From assembly GCF_000379605.1 (NCBI RefSeq), contig NZ_KB902746.1, forward strand, positions 19,299-83,298: a DNA stretch of 64,000 nucleotides, in the 5' to 3' direction. Positions 25,782 to 34,928 of the stretch are shown here, piece after piece; position 1 is the first letter of the stretch, and each line of letters opens with the position of its first letter. Under the pieces are notes generated by a model. It was not told the origin of the DNA, searched no databases, and saw only the letters and a list, made by a program, of their open reading frames with translations. The translations under genes were made by a program, and so were the position numbers. Source of the stretch: Rhizobium giardinii bv. giardinii H152 (GTDB taxonomy: Bacteria > Pseudomonadota > Alphaproteobacteria > Rhizobiales > Rhizobiaceae).

Positions 25782-27086
25782 TCAGACCTTCACCACCTGC
25801 TCGGCAAAGTCCTCCGTTCCGAAGAACTTCAGGTAGCGCTCGACTTCCGAAGGCTCGCCGGTTGCCTTGCGGGGATTGTCGGAGAGCTTGACGGCGGGAC
25901 GACCATTGGCGTCGCTCACCTTGCAGACGATCGAAATGGGATTGAGCCCGCTGATCTCCATCGGCGCGCAGCCGGCGAAATCGTTGGTCAGGTTCGTGCC
26001 CCAGCCGAAGCTCATCCGCACCCTGCCCCGGAAATGCCGGTAGGTCTGGAGAATCGTCTCGACGTCGAGGCCGTCGGAGAAGATCAGCAGCTTCTCTTTC
26101 GGATCACGACCCATCTTCTGCCACCAGGCGATGATCTTCTCGCCGCCTTCGATCGGCGGCGCGCTGTCGGGACGAAAACCCGTCCAATCGGCAACCCAGC
26201 CGGGCGCGTTGCGCAGGAAGGCGGCGGTTCCAAACGCATCGGGAAGGACGATCAGAAGGTTGCCGCCATAAAGCTGGTTCCAGTCCTGCAACACCTTATA
26301 AGGCGCTTCGCGAAGGTCCTGATCAGTGCGGGCGAGCGCGGCTGCCACCATCGGCAGCTCGTGCGCATTGGTGCCGAGCGCCTCAAGATCGGTATCCATT
26401 GCAAGCAGCACGTTGCTGGTGCCGGAAAAGGATTTGCCGATGCCTTCCTTCAGCGCCTCGACGCACCACCGCTGCCAGAGGAAACTGTGGCGGCGGCGCG
26501 TGCCGAAGTCGGAGATACGCAGGTCGGGATAGGTTCTGAGTTGCTCGACCTTCGACCACATCTTGGCCTTGGCCCGGGCATAGAGCACATCAAGCGCGAA
26601 GGGGCCCATGTCCTTCATGGCCGTGCGCGAGCGGAGCTCGTTGATGATCGCCAGAGCCGGGATTTCCCACATGGTCGTGTGCGTCCACTTACCCGGGAAG
26701 GTCAGCTCGTATTGGCCGTGACGGCGCGACAGCTCGTAATCCGGCAGCTGAAAATCGGCGAGCCAGGCGAGGAAATCGGGGGCGAAGATCTGCTTGCGGC
26801 CATAGAAGGTGTTGCCCGCAAGCCAGATCATTTCCTTTTTTGTGAAACGCAGGCCGCGCACATAGTCGAGTTGCTCGCGCAACTCCTGCTCGTCGATCTC
26901 GTCCGTCAAAAGCACGGTCTTGGTGCGGTTGATCAGCGAAAAGGTCGCGTCGACCTCCGGATAAAGGCGCCAGATCATCTGCAGCATCAGCAGCTTGTAG
27001 AAGTCCGTATCGAGCAGGCTGCGTACCACCGGATCGAGCTTCCAGGCATTGTCGTAGACGCGACGGGCGATATCCGTCTTGGTCAT
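25782..27086 (-). CDS. pncB: nicotinate phosphoribosyltransferase
   Basis: A 434-residue enzyme of the NAD salvage pathway that joins nicotinate and PRPP. Landmarks: LLDTDFYKLLMLQMIWRLYP at the N-terminus, RRHSFLWQRWCVEA in the middle with the autophosphorylation-site region, FSDGLDVETIL and FGWGTNLTNDF near the phosphate site. The ATG at 27086 is selected for its GGGGAG ribosome site and the usual N-terminus. Monocistronic. Confidence 0.96.
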   Translation of the reverse strand: MTKTDIARRVYDNAWKLDPVVRSLLDTDFYKLLMLQMIWRLYPEVDATFSLINRTKTVLLTDEIDEQELREQLDYVRGLRFTKKEMIWLAGNTFYGRKQIFAPDFLAWLADFQLPDYELSRRHGQYELTFPGKWTHTTMWEIPALAIINELRSRTAMKDMGPFALDVLYARAKAKMWSKVEQLRTYPDLRISDFGTRRRHSFLWQRWCVEALKEGIGKSFSGTSNVLLAMDTDLEALGTNAHELPMVAAALARTDQDLREAPYKVLQDWNQLYGGNLLIVLPDAFGTAAFLRNAPGWVADWTGFRPDSAPPIEGGEKIIAWWQKMGRDPKEKLLIFSDGLDVETILQTYRHFRGRVRMSFGWGTNLTNDFAGCAPMEISGLNPISIVCKVSDANGRPAVKLSDNPRKATGEPSEVERYLKFFGTEDFAEQVVKV

Positions 27087-27314
27087 GAAAAAACTCCCCG
27101 CGTCCTGCCCTTCAATCACATGCCTGTGCGGCTCACCACGCACTCATGACACGGTACCCGGCTCCGGGGCAACAGGCTGATGCAAATAGCAAATCATCTC
27201 CACGCACCAAAAGAGGAGTGCAACTGGCCAGCACTGCGTGTCGGGCGGACTGGTCTCGCCCTGATGCTACGGCCGCAATCCGTCCAAATCAGGACTGCAG
27301 ACGAGAATATAATC

Positions 27315-27629
27315 TCATGGATTAAGGCGGTAACCGTCCTGCGCTTCGCCAGCAAGACGATCCGAATAGCGTCGCATCATTTCGACCTGGACTTCCGTCT
27401 GGAACGCCATGACCTGTTGCGAGATCGCATCATCGGTGCAGCCAAGCGTCCTCAGCCGTTCGGCCAGCGCCCGGCACTCGCATTTCCAGTAGTGAAGTGC
27501 GGCTTGCCCGTGAATATTTTCAAGTTCCGACGCACAGCGCCGCACCAGGCCCACCTGCCCTGCCAGCGGGAACGGCACGACCCGTTCTTCCGATTCCGAA
27601 AAACGCACATCCTTCAACGCAGCACTCAT
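27315..27629 (-). CDS. DUF6074-like hypothetical protein
   Basis: A 104-residue soluble protein. The segment RVVPFPLAGQVGLVRRCA followed by a helical region with two Cys (WKCECRALAERLRTLG) resembles the DUF6074 proteins of Rhizobiales. The ATG at 27629 has GGAGAA upstream; an alternative start at 27644 adds five residues. Function unknown. Confidence 0.78.
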   Translation of the reverse strand: MSAALKDVRFSESEERVVPFPLAGQVGLVRRCASELENIHGQAALHYWKCECRALAERLRTLGCTDDAISQQVMAFQTEVQVEMMRRYSDRLAGEAQDGYRLNP

Positions 27630-27835
27630 CCGGCGGTTCTCCATGTTCCCGAATCTTGTTTACAAAGCATATGGTTAACGCTTCGTATCTACTGCGTGAT
27701 CTTCCCTCATTTCGGGTCCTTCACACCGTTTTGTGATGGAGAAACCGGTGACGGCGGCACCATGCCGACTTTCGCGCCACCCTTCCACGGCGGCACATGA
27801 AACGGCTGGCCGGTCCAAAGCGGGAGATCATCTCT

Positions 27836-29221
27836 CTAGATAATCAGGAAATCGTCCGCTGCCAGTGCGCGGCCACCAGACACAATGGCAAACCTGATTG
27901 CCGCCGCACCACCGTCGCCGTCGGAATCGAACAGCAGGCTGCCGGTGCTTTTGTCATAAACGATGCGGTCGGCTGCATCGACCGCCGCCTTGCCGATGAC
28001 GAACGACCCGCCATCAAGAGCGCCGGCGGAAAGCCCGGCGAAGACGGAGCTGTCCAGTTTGAACACGTCATCGCCAGAGCGAAAATCCAGGATCCTGTCG
28101 TCGTTTTCCGGCCCCAGTGCGGCGTCGAAGACGAAGGCGTCGTGCCCCATCCCACCCGACAGCTTGTCACGACCTGCGCCGCCGCTGAGGACGTCATCGC
28201 CGCCGGCGCCCCGGAGGCGATCGCAGCCCGTACCGCCGGAAATGGTATCGTCACCCGCGCCGCCCCGCAGGCGGTCGTGACCACCTCCGCCATCGAGGGA
28301 ATCGTTGAACTGGCTACCGATGACCCGGTCGTTGCCGCCCATTGCGGCGACCAGGACGGGATGGTCGTAGCTTTTGTAGCTGACGGTATCTCCAACGTCG
28401 GTCAGAGCGATGGCTTCGGCAAGCATGATGGTAATGGTCGCCAGATTGCTGTTGCCCTGGCCATCGGTGGCGTAGACTGTAAAGCTGTCCGTCCCGGCAA
28501 ACCCGGCTTGCGGAACGTAGTCGAAATAGTTCCCCTTCAGGTAGTCCTGGTGATAGTGCAGGCTCCCGGCATATTGGCCCTGGTAAAACGGATAATAACC
28601 GCCATCATATCGCGTCTCCTGCTCCACCGTGCCGTGCTCCGGCCCGTCCACGACGACAAAGCTCAATAAGTCGAAATCAGCATCCGACGCGCTGAACTTG
28701 ACATCGTCGAGAGATTGTCCGGGCGACAGCGTGAAGGTTAGATCGGCCACCGCGGGAGAGTGATTTATCAGGGTGTCGGGCTGTAGCGCACCGTTTTCTA
28801 GAATGATTGCATGCTCGCCATACTGGGTGTTTTCACCGCCGAAATATTCGTTCGCGCCCAGCCACGTCACGGTAATGTCATCAGGACTTGGGGCGACAAT
28901 AGAGACGACCTCCGCCGAACGATAGGCGGCCTCGACCGAGAGCGTACGGATATAGTTGCCTTGGTTGTCGAAGACGTGCGTTTCCAACGTCGTGAAGATC
29001 TCCGTCCGACCGTCGTTGGTGAAGGTCGTAACGGCGAAGAAACCGTCGAAGACGTCGACTGAAGCCAGGTCCACCCAACCAAAAAAATAGTCCTGCCGGA
29101 CTCCAACCGGACCGACGACGTCGCCATCGGGCTCTGCTATCGTGAAAACAACTGCATCAGGGCTCTCATTGTTCGTGTCTTCCCAAACGTTGAGCTCGCT
29201 ACCATTGCTTAGTGTCGGCAT
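27836..29221 (-). CDS. RTX calcium-binding protein, type I secreted
   Basis: A 461-residue protein without an N-terminal signal. Residues 1-150 are of unknown type, about 155-285 form a cadherin-like/BACON-type beta domain (DSFTVYATDGQGN), and about 300-365 hold RTX nonapeptides (GGAGDDTISGG, GAGGDDVLSGG, GGMGHDAFVF). The end resembles peptidase M10-type C-terminal modules (DRILDFRSGDDVFKLD) and a type I secretion signal. The secretion ABC transporter is not in the window. Possible adhesin or matrix protein. Confidence 0.88.
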   Translation of the reverse strand: MPTLSNGSELNVWEDTNNESPDAVVFTIAEPDGDVVGPVGVRQDYFFGWVDLASVDVFDGFFAVTTFTNDGRTEIFTTLETHVFDNQGNYIRTLSVEAAYRSAEVVSIVAPSPDDITVTWLGANEYFGGENTQYGEHAIILENGALQPDTLINHSPAVADLTFTLSPGQSLDDVKFSASDADFDLLSFVVVDGPEHGTVEQETRYDGGYYPFYQGQYAGSLHYHQDYLKGNYFDYVPQAGFAGTDSFTVYATDGQGNSNLATITIMLAEAIALTDVGDTVSYKSYDHPVLVAAMGGNDRVIGSQFNDSLDGGGGHDRLRGGAGDDTISGGTGCDRLRGAGGDDVLSGGAGRDKLSGGMGHDAFVFDAALGPENDDRILDFRSGDDVFKLDSSVFAGLSAGALDGGSFVIGKAAVDAADRIVYDKSTGSLLFDSDGDGGAAAIRFAIVSGGRALAADDFLII

Positions 29222-29754
29222 CAGCTTCTTCCAGGGTTACGCGCGCAGGTGGGAGGTTTTACCGCGAGGAATGGAAACCGACAATCGTGAAACGGTACCG
29301 CAGGTCGCCGCATGTGGACTGCCTTAGCAATCCGTTAGGAGAGTTGCTCAATGAGCCGTCCCGATAGAAAGGGCACCCCTGTTCCTCCCCTGCCTTTATT
29401 GCAAATAATCAGCGATCTATAGCGGATGTGGCAGTCCGCAGCGGTTGGTCCCGCATTGGTGACCTACGACAATGTGCACGATTCTGGGACAGAACTCGTC
29501 CCTGCGCGTTACACGTCGTGGCAGGCATCCGTCCATAAGATATCGATAAAATAAGTACGAACGGTCGATGAACGATTACGGTACGGGACCGGTCCGCGAC
29601 CGGTTTCTCAGCCGCCGGTCGGCCTGTTCCGGTTGCCGCTTACGTCGATAGGCGTATATGCTTTTGGTTGCCGTCTTTTTCGGCAACGGAAATTGCCCTA
29701 TGGCCGGGAACATCGGCTTCTCTCCTACGTTTTTCAAAAAAGCGGAGGAAAGCC
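29222..29754. other. intergenic region
   Basis: About 530 bases between the divergent RTX gene and the 63-residue gene. It contains palindrome GGACCGGTCC (29586-29595), a hairpin of CGACCGG with CCGGTCG (29597-29621) and the EcfG-type promoter listed separately. No convincing coding sequence. Confidence 0.6.
29707..29731 (+). promoter_or_regulatory. EcfG-type general stress promoter
   Basis: GGAAC, 16 bases, CGTT, located 23 bases before the start codon of the 63-residue protein: consensus spacing and position for RpoE2/EcfG-dependent genes in rhizobia. Confidence 0.72.
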
Positions 29755-29946
29755 ATGACGCATCACATCGACAATCGACAGACCCAAAGACATTCAAAGC
29801 CGACTTATGAGGTCGCCAGTCACTGCAAGAAAAATGGAATCGACAAGGCCGAAGCGCGCAAGATCATTCAAATGCTGGGCCGTTTCGCCAGCCGGCACGA
29901 ACTCGAAGTCAACGCTCCGCCGAAAAAGCCGCGGTTTCGATATTGA
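29755..29946 (+). CDS. small basic hypothetical protein under a stress promoter
   Basis: A 63-residue, His/Lys/Arg-rich soluble protein (THHIDNRQTQRHSK at the start, PPKKPRFRY at the end) with a helical centre (DKAEARKIIQMLGRFASRH). GGAGGAAAG precedes the ATG at ideal spacing, and an EcfG-type promoter lies just upstream. Small proteins of this kind are common members of the rhizobial general stress regulon. I do not recognise a domain. Confidence 0.8.
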   Translation: MTHHIDNRQTQRHSKPTYEVASHCKKNGIDKAEARKIIQMLGRFASRHELEVNAPPKKPRFRY

Positions 29947-29971
29947 TCGCTGATTTATCGCCCATTCGAAG

Positions 29972-31507
29972 CTACGCCGTCGCGCACTCATACCGCACTT
30001 TGCCTGTTTCCGCGTCGATGCCGACCAGGCTCACGTCATAGCCCCACAGATGGCGAACGTGCTGAAGGGTGGCGTCGCGTTCCTTTTCTTCCAGAAGGAT
30101 GCCGTTCTTGATGTTGTGCCGCAGGCGCAGCTGGCGATCGCCCAGCAGGTCGACATCCACGACTTGTACGTCCGGCTGGTTCGCGCCGATGTCGTAGCTC
30201 TTGGCGAGGGCTGCGCGGACAGCCCGGTAGCCGCGCTCGTTATGAATTGCCGCAACCTCGCAATATTTTTCATTCCGCTGATCCGTCAGCAGGAACAGCC
30301 TGAACTTACGGATCAGAGCAGGACTGAGATATTGCAGGATGAAGGACTCATCCCTGTGGTTTGCCCAGGCATCGAGAAGCGTTTCGCGCCACTGGCCGCT
30401 GCCGGCTATGTGCGGAAACCAGTCGCGATCCTCCGATGTCGGATTGTTACAAATGCGCTCGATCTCCTGCATCATGGCAAATCCGAGCGCATAGGGATTG
30501 ATACCCGAGTAGCGCGGATCATCGAAGGTCGGCTGAAAGACGACGCTTGAGTGGCTGTGGAGCATTTCCAGGATCGCGCCTTCGCTGATCTTGCCCTGGT
30601 CGAACAGCCGGTTGATGATGGTGTAGTGCACGAAGGTTGCGCATCCCTCGTTCATCACCTTCGTCTGACGCTGCGGATAGAAATACTGGGCAATGACACG
30701 CACGATCCGCAAGAGTTCGCGCTGCCACGGCTCAAGGATAAGGCTGTTCTTCTCCAGAAAATAAAGCAGATTCTCTTCCGGCAGATTAAGCACTTTCTTT
30801 CGCTCCAAGGCTTCGCGCTCGGCCTCTTCCGGGTTGGGACGCTCGGCGGAGCGCGGCAGCGTCCTCCACAGATCGCTGTAGGTCTGCTCCTCATATTCCA
30901 GCCGTTCGCGGGCTCGCTCCTGCTCTTTCTTGGAGGACAGTCGGGGCGGCCGGCGGGAGCGGAAAACACCTTGCTCCATCAGCGCATGCGCGGAATCGAG
31001 AATAGCCTCCACGGCGGATGTTCCATGGCGCTCCTCGCATTTCGCGATGTATTTCTTGGAAAACTCCATATAGCTCAGGATGGCATTGGCGTCCGTCCAC
31101 TGTCGAAACAGGTAGTTGTTTTTGAAGAAGTGATTATGGCCGAAGGAAGCGTGGGCGGTCACCAGGGTCTGCATTGCCATGGTGTTCCCTTCCATCAGGT
31201 AGGTGATGCAAGGGTTGGAATTGATCACCAGTTCGTAGGCAAGGCCGTGATGGCCCTTGCGATAGTGGTGCTCCTCGAAAACGAAGCGCTTGCCGAAGGA
31301 CCAATGCTGATACATCAGCGGCATGCCAACGGAAGAATAGGCATCGAGCATCTGCTCGGCGGAGATGATTTCGAGCTGGTTGGGATAGACGTTGAGACCG
31401 AGCTCATCGAGCGCGATCGTCTCGATGCCGTCATAAGCACGCGACAACGTTTTGAAATTCCAGTCGGAACTGTGAAATAACAGTTGTGACGTGGCGCTCT
31501 TTGCCAT
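29972..31507 (-). CDS. spoVR: SpoVR family protein
   Basis: A 511-residue cytoplasmic protein of the SpoVR/YcgB family (typical length about 510). Recognisable parts are HWSFGKRF, YELVINSNPCITYLMEGN, HASFGHNHFFKNN, MNEGCATFVHYTI and GINPYALGFAMMQEIERI. Last gene of the prkA-yeaH-spoVR operon; it begins 13 bases after the yeaH stop. The family is always linked with PrkA and YeaH and serves stationary-phase or stress adaptation; biochemical activity is unknown. An in-frame start at 31519 is possible. Confidence 0.95.
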   Translation of the reverse strand: MAKSATSQLLFHSSDWNFKTLSRAYDGIETIALDELGLNVYPNQLEIISAEQMLDAYSSVGMPLMYQHWSFGKRFVFEEHHYRKGHHGLAYELVINSNPCITYLMEGNTMAMQTLVTAHASFGHNHFFKNNYLFRQWTDANAILSYMEFSKKYIAKCEERHGTSAVEAILDSAHALMEQGVFRSRRPPRLSSKKEQERARERLEYEEQTYSDLWRTLPRSAERPNPEEAEREALERKKVLNLPEENLLYFLEKNSLILEPWQRELLRIVRVIAQYFYPQRQTKVMNEGCATFVHYTIINRLFDQGKISEGAILEMLHSHSSVVFQPTFDDPRYSGINPYALGFAMMQEIERICNNPTSEDRDWFPHIAGSGQWRETLLDAWANHRDESFILQYLSPALIRKFRLFLLTDQRNEKYCEVAAIHNERGYRAVRAALAKSYDIGANQPDVQVVDVDLLGDRQLRLRHNIKNGILLEEKERDATLQHVRHLWGYDVSLVGIDAETGKVRYECATA

Positions 31508-31519
31508 TGCCGGCTCCAA

Positions 31520-32836
31520 TCAACTGCGAAACTGCATGGTCGGCTGCCTGGCGAAGAGCTTCCGAAAGACAGGATAGATGTCGGAAGGCCGTGCGATCCG
31601 AGTCATCTGGAAATTCGGCCACTTGTCATCGACGGTGCGATAAGCGCGCCAGAGCGACGTGCCGTTGTCGGTCGACCCAAAAATCTCGGTCTCCCGTTCA
31701 TCGATGATCTCGACATAGGCGTAGTATTGGCACAGACGCATCAACGCCCCGTTTAATATCGCTGAGCAGCGTTCCGAATCGCGGGGGATATTGTCGCCGT
31801 CCGACGCCTGCGCCGCATAGATGTTCCATTCCTTCGCGGGGTAACGTTCGCGGATGATGTTGAGCATTTCCTCCAGCGCGGTGGATACCACCGTGCCGCC
31901 GCTTTGCGTGCTGTAGAAGAAGGTGTCCTCATCGACCTCGCCGGCCTCATCGGTGTGGCGGATGAAAACCATGTCGATCCGATCGTAGCGCCGCTTCAGA
32001 AACAGGTGCAGCAGAACGAAGAAGCGTTTGGCGAGATCCTTCTCCCGCTCGCCCATGGAGCTCGAAACGTCCATCAGGCAAAACATCACGGCATTGGCGT
32101 TCGGCAGCGGCTGGCGCTCGAAACGGTTGAAGCGGATGTCGACGGGATCGACGTAAGGGATGCGCCGGCGCCGGCGCTCCAGCACATCGAGTTCCTCACG
32201 CAGCGCTTGCAGGCGTTGACGCTTTGATGCGTCCAGGCTCATTTCCGCTTCCAACTGGGCGATTTCCTCGGCGAGCGCCTCGACCGCCTTTCGCCCCGGC
32301 CGGTGCAGCGCGATGCGCCGGCCATAGCTATTGCGCATGGTGCGGCCGACATTGATGTTCGTCGGAGAGCCGCTGGTGGCAAAGCCTGCCCGTCGCGGCT
32401 TGAAGGCAACGGCTTCCTTCAGGCTGAGCTTGATCATGTCGGGAAGTTCAAGGTCCTCGAAGAAGAGATCGAGCACTTCCTCACGCGACAGCAGGAACTG
32501 GAAGTCGTCCTCATCCTTGCCGGTGCCGGCACCCGACCCTGTCCCACCGCCGCCGCCGCCCTGTTTCTCAATGCGATCTCCCGGGGTGTATTCGCGGTTG
32601 CCCGGCAGGACATATTCCCGATCACCACTGTCACGCGCCGGCCGGAATGTCGGCTCATTGGAACCGCCCACCGGCATAGGCACCTTGTGCCCAGCGTCCA
32701 CATCGGCGATGCGGTCCGTCTTGACGTGCTCCTTGATGGTCCGCTTCAGTTCCTCGCGTGCGCGCTTCAGGAAACGCCGCCTGTTGCCGAGGCTCTTGTC
32801 TTTCGGATTGAGGCGACGGTCGATGAAATTCGGCAT
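31520..32836 (-). CDS. yeaH: YeaH/YhbH family protein (DUF444)
   Basis: A 438-residue protein with an N-terminal basic region, a Gly-rich linker (GGGGGTGSGAGTG near residue 92) and a C-terminal von Willebrand A-like domain containing the MIDAS motif MDVSSSMGEREKDLAKRF. Second gene of the PrkA kinase operon and a presumed PrkA partner or substrate. The 139-base gap to prkA holds a hairpin. Confidence 0.95.
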   Translation of the reverse strand: MPNFIDRRLNPKDKSLGNRRRFLKRAREELKRTIKEHVKTDRIADVDAGHKVPMPVGGSNEPTFRPARDSGDREYVLPGNREYTPGDRIEKQGGGGGGTGSGAGTGKDEDDFQFLLSREEVLDLFFEDLELPDMIKLSLKEAVAFKPRRAGFATSGSPTNINVGRTMRNSYGRRIALHRPGRKAVEALAEEIAQLEAEMSLDASKRQRLQALREELDVLERRRRRIPYVDPVDIRFNRFERQPLPNANAVMFCLMDVSSSMGEREKDLAKRFFVLLHLFLKRRYDRIDMVFIRHTDEAGEVDEDTFFYSTQSGGTVVSTALEEMLNIIRERYPAKEWNIYAAQASDGDNIPRDSERCSAILNGALMRLCQYYAYVEIIDERETEIFGSTDNGTSLWRAYRTVDDKWPNFQMTRIARPSDIYPVFRKLFARQPTMQFRS

Positions 32837-32848
32837 GGACTACCCCAG

Positions 32849-32897
32849 GAGCATGAAGCCGAAAAGTATGAAGCGGCTTTCGGGCGACATCATGCTC
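32849..32897 (-). other. intercistronic hairpin between prkA and yeaH
   Basis: GAGCATGA pairs with TCATGCTC, enclosing inner AGCCG/CGGCT. It lies 12-60 bases upstream of the yeaH start and could lower or time expression of the downstream genes by processing or attenuation. Confidence 0.4.
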
Positions 32898-32975
32898 CAA
32901 CTCTTGAATTGAGAGGCGGATTCCGGTTTCAAGTGGATTCGACCTGAAATCATCCGGCTCTGGACATCCCTACCC

Positions 32976-34928
32976 TCACCCCGCCTTGTTGACGCGCATG
33001 TACCACTCAACGAGCCGCCGAACCTGCCTTTCGGTATATCCGCGCTCGATCATGCGGTGGACGAACTCTGCATGCTGCTTTTCGGTGGCACTGTCTTTCT
33101 TGGAACCAAAGCTGATTACCGGCAACAGATCTTCCACTTGGCCGAACATACGCTTTTCGATCACTTCGCGCAGCTTTTCATAGCTCATCCAAGACGGATT
33201 TCGGCCATGGTTCTTGGCGCGGGCGCGCAGCGTGAACTTGACGACCTCGTTACGGAAGTCCTTCGGGTTGGCGATGCCGGCCGGTTTCTCGATCTGCGAC
33301 AGTTCGTTATCGAGGACTGTCCGGTTGAGAATCTGCCCGGTGTCGGGATCCTTGAAGTCCTGATCCTCGAGCCATGCATCGGCATAGGCGATATAGCGGT
33401 CAAACAGGTTCTGGCCGTATTCGCTGTAGGATTCCAGATAGGCCTTCTGGATTTCGTGGCCGATGAACTCGGCATAGCGGGCCGCCAGTTCCGACTTGAT
33501 GAAGTCGAGATAGGCTGCCTCCGTCTCCTTGGGAAACTGCTCGCGTCGGATCGCCTGCTCCATGATGTACATGAGATGCACCGGATCGGCGGCTATTTCC
33601 TTGGTGTCGTAGTTGAAAGTCTCCGACAGCACCTTAAAAGCGAAGCGGGTGCTGACGCCCGTCATGCCCTCATCGACGCCGGCGGCATCGCGATATTCCT
33701 GCACCGATTTCGCCTTCGGATCGATGTCCTTCAGGTTTTCGCCGTCATAGACCCGCATCTTCGTGTAGAGGGGCGAGTTCTCATGCTCTGCGAGCCGTGT
33801 CGAAACGGTGAAGCGGCTCAGATTTTCAAGCACCTCCGGGGCGCACGGATTGTTGGCCAGTTCGCTTTCGCGAAGGAGCTTTTCGTAGATCTGCCGTTCT
33901 TCGGTGACGCGCAGGCAATAAGGCACCTTGACCACCAGAATGCGGTCGAGGAATGCCTCGTTGTTCTTGTTGTTCTTGAACTGCAGCCATTCGGATTCGT
34001 TCGAATGGGCAACGACAATGCCCTGATAGGGAAAGGCGCCGAAGTTCTCCGTGCCGTTGTAGTTGCTCTCCTGCGTGGCCGTCAGAAGCGGGTGCAGGAC
34101 CTTGATCGGCGCCTTGAACATTTCGACGAATTCGAGCAGTCCCTGCGTCGTCCGGTTCAGCCCGCCGCTGTAGGAATAGGCGTCGGGATCGGCCTGGCTG
34201 AAGTTTTCCAGCTGGCGGATGTCGACCTTGCCGACCAGCGACGAGACGTCCTGGTTGTTTTCGTCGCCCGGTTCGGTCTTGGCGATGCCGATCTGGCGCA
34301 GACGGGACGGCATCAGCTTCACGACGCTGAATTTCGAGATATCGCCGCCCACCTCGTCGAGCCGCTTGGTCGCCCAGGGTGAAATCAGTCCGGTGAGGCG
34401 CCGCCGGGCGATGCCGTATTTGTCTTCCAGAAGGTCGGCCATGCGTTCGGGATGGAACAGGCCGAGTGGAGATTCGAAGACGGGGCTGATCTTGCCGCCG
34501 ACCATCAGCGTATAGATCGGTCGCTGCTCCATCAGCTTCTTCAGTCGCTCTGCCAGCGACGACTTGCCGCCGCCGACCGGTCCGAGCAGATAGAGGATCT
34601 GCTTGCGTTCTTCGAGGCCCTGGGCGGCATAGCGGAAATAGCCGACGATCCGCTCGATCGTATCCTCCATACCGTAGAAATCGGAGAAGGCGGGATAGAT
34701 CTTGATTGTTCGGTTGGAGAAGATCCTGCCGAGCCGCTCGTCCGAACTAGTCTCGACGAAGGTCGGGTCTCCGATCGCTGCGACCATCCGCTCCTGCGCG
34801 GTGGCGTACATGTTCTTGTCATCACGGCATGCAAGGAGATATTCCTGGAGGCTGATCTCCTCTTGCGCTGCGCTGGTGTAAATCTCCGAAAAGAGATCGA
34901 AGACGTCTGTTTCACCTTTTGGCATCAT
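32976..34928 (-). CDS. prkA: PrkA serine protein kinase
   Basis: A 650-residue protein kinase/AAA protein (YeaG in E. coli). The N-terminal AAA-like domain has the Walker A motif LLGPVGGGKSSLAERL near residue 115, and the C-terminal PrkA kinase domain includes the long helical part up to VEWYMRVNK. First gene of a three-gene stress operon. GGGAGAGC lies before the ATG; a second ATG directly follows the first. An EcfG-type promoter sits about 60-90 bases upstream, placing the operon in the general stress response. Confidence 0.96.
   Translation of the reverse strand: MMPKGETDVFDLFSEIYTSAAQEEISLQEYLLACRDDKNMYATAQERMVAAIGDPTFVETSSDERLGRIFSNRTIKIYPAFSDFYGMEDTIERIVGYFRYAAQGLEERKQILYLLGPVGGGKSSLAERLKKLMEQRPIYTLMVGGKISPVFESPLGLFHPERMADLLEDKYGIARRRLTGLISPWATKRLDEVGGDISKFSVVKLMPSRLRQIGIAKTEPGDENNQDVSSLVGKVDIRQLENFSQADPDAYSYSGGLNRTTQGLLEFVEMFKAPIKVLHPLLTATQESNYNGTENFGAFPYQGIVVAHSNESEWLQFKNNKNNEAFLDRILVVKVPYCLRVTEERQIYEKLLRESELANNPCAPEVLENLSRFTVSTRLAEHENSPLYTKMRVYDGENLKDIDPKAKSVQEYRDAAGVDEGMTGVSTRFAFKVLSETFNYDTKEIAADPVHLMYIMEQAIRREQFPKETEAAYLDFIKSELAARYAEFIGHEIQKAYLESYSEYGQNLFDRYIAYADAWLEDQDFKDPDTGQILNRTVLDNELSQIEKPAGIANPKDFRNEVVKFTLRARAKNHGRNPSWMSYEKLREVIEKRMFGQVEDLLPVISFGSKKDSATEKQHAEFVHRMIERGYTERQVRRLVEWYMRVNKAG

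Noticed and set aside
33057..34382. 441-codon open frame on the plus strand
   Set aside because: Antisense to prkA, which matches its family over the full length.
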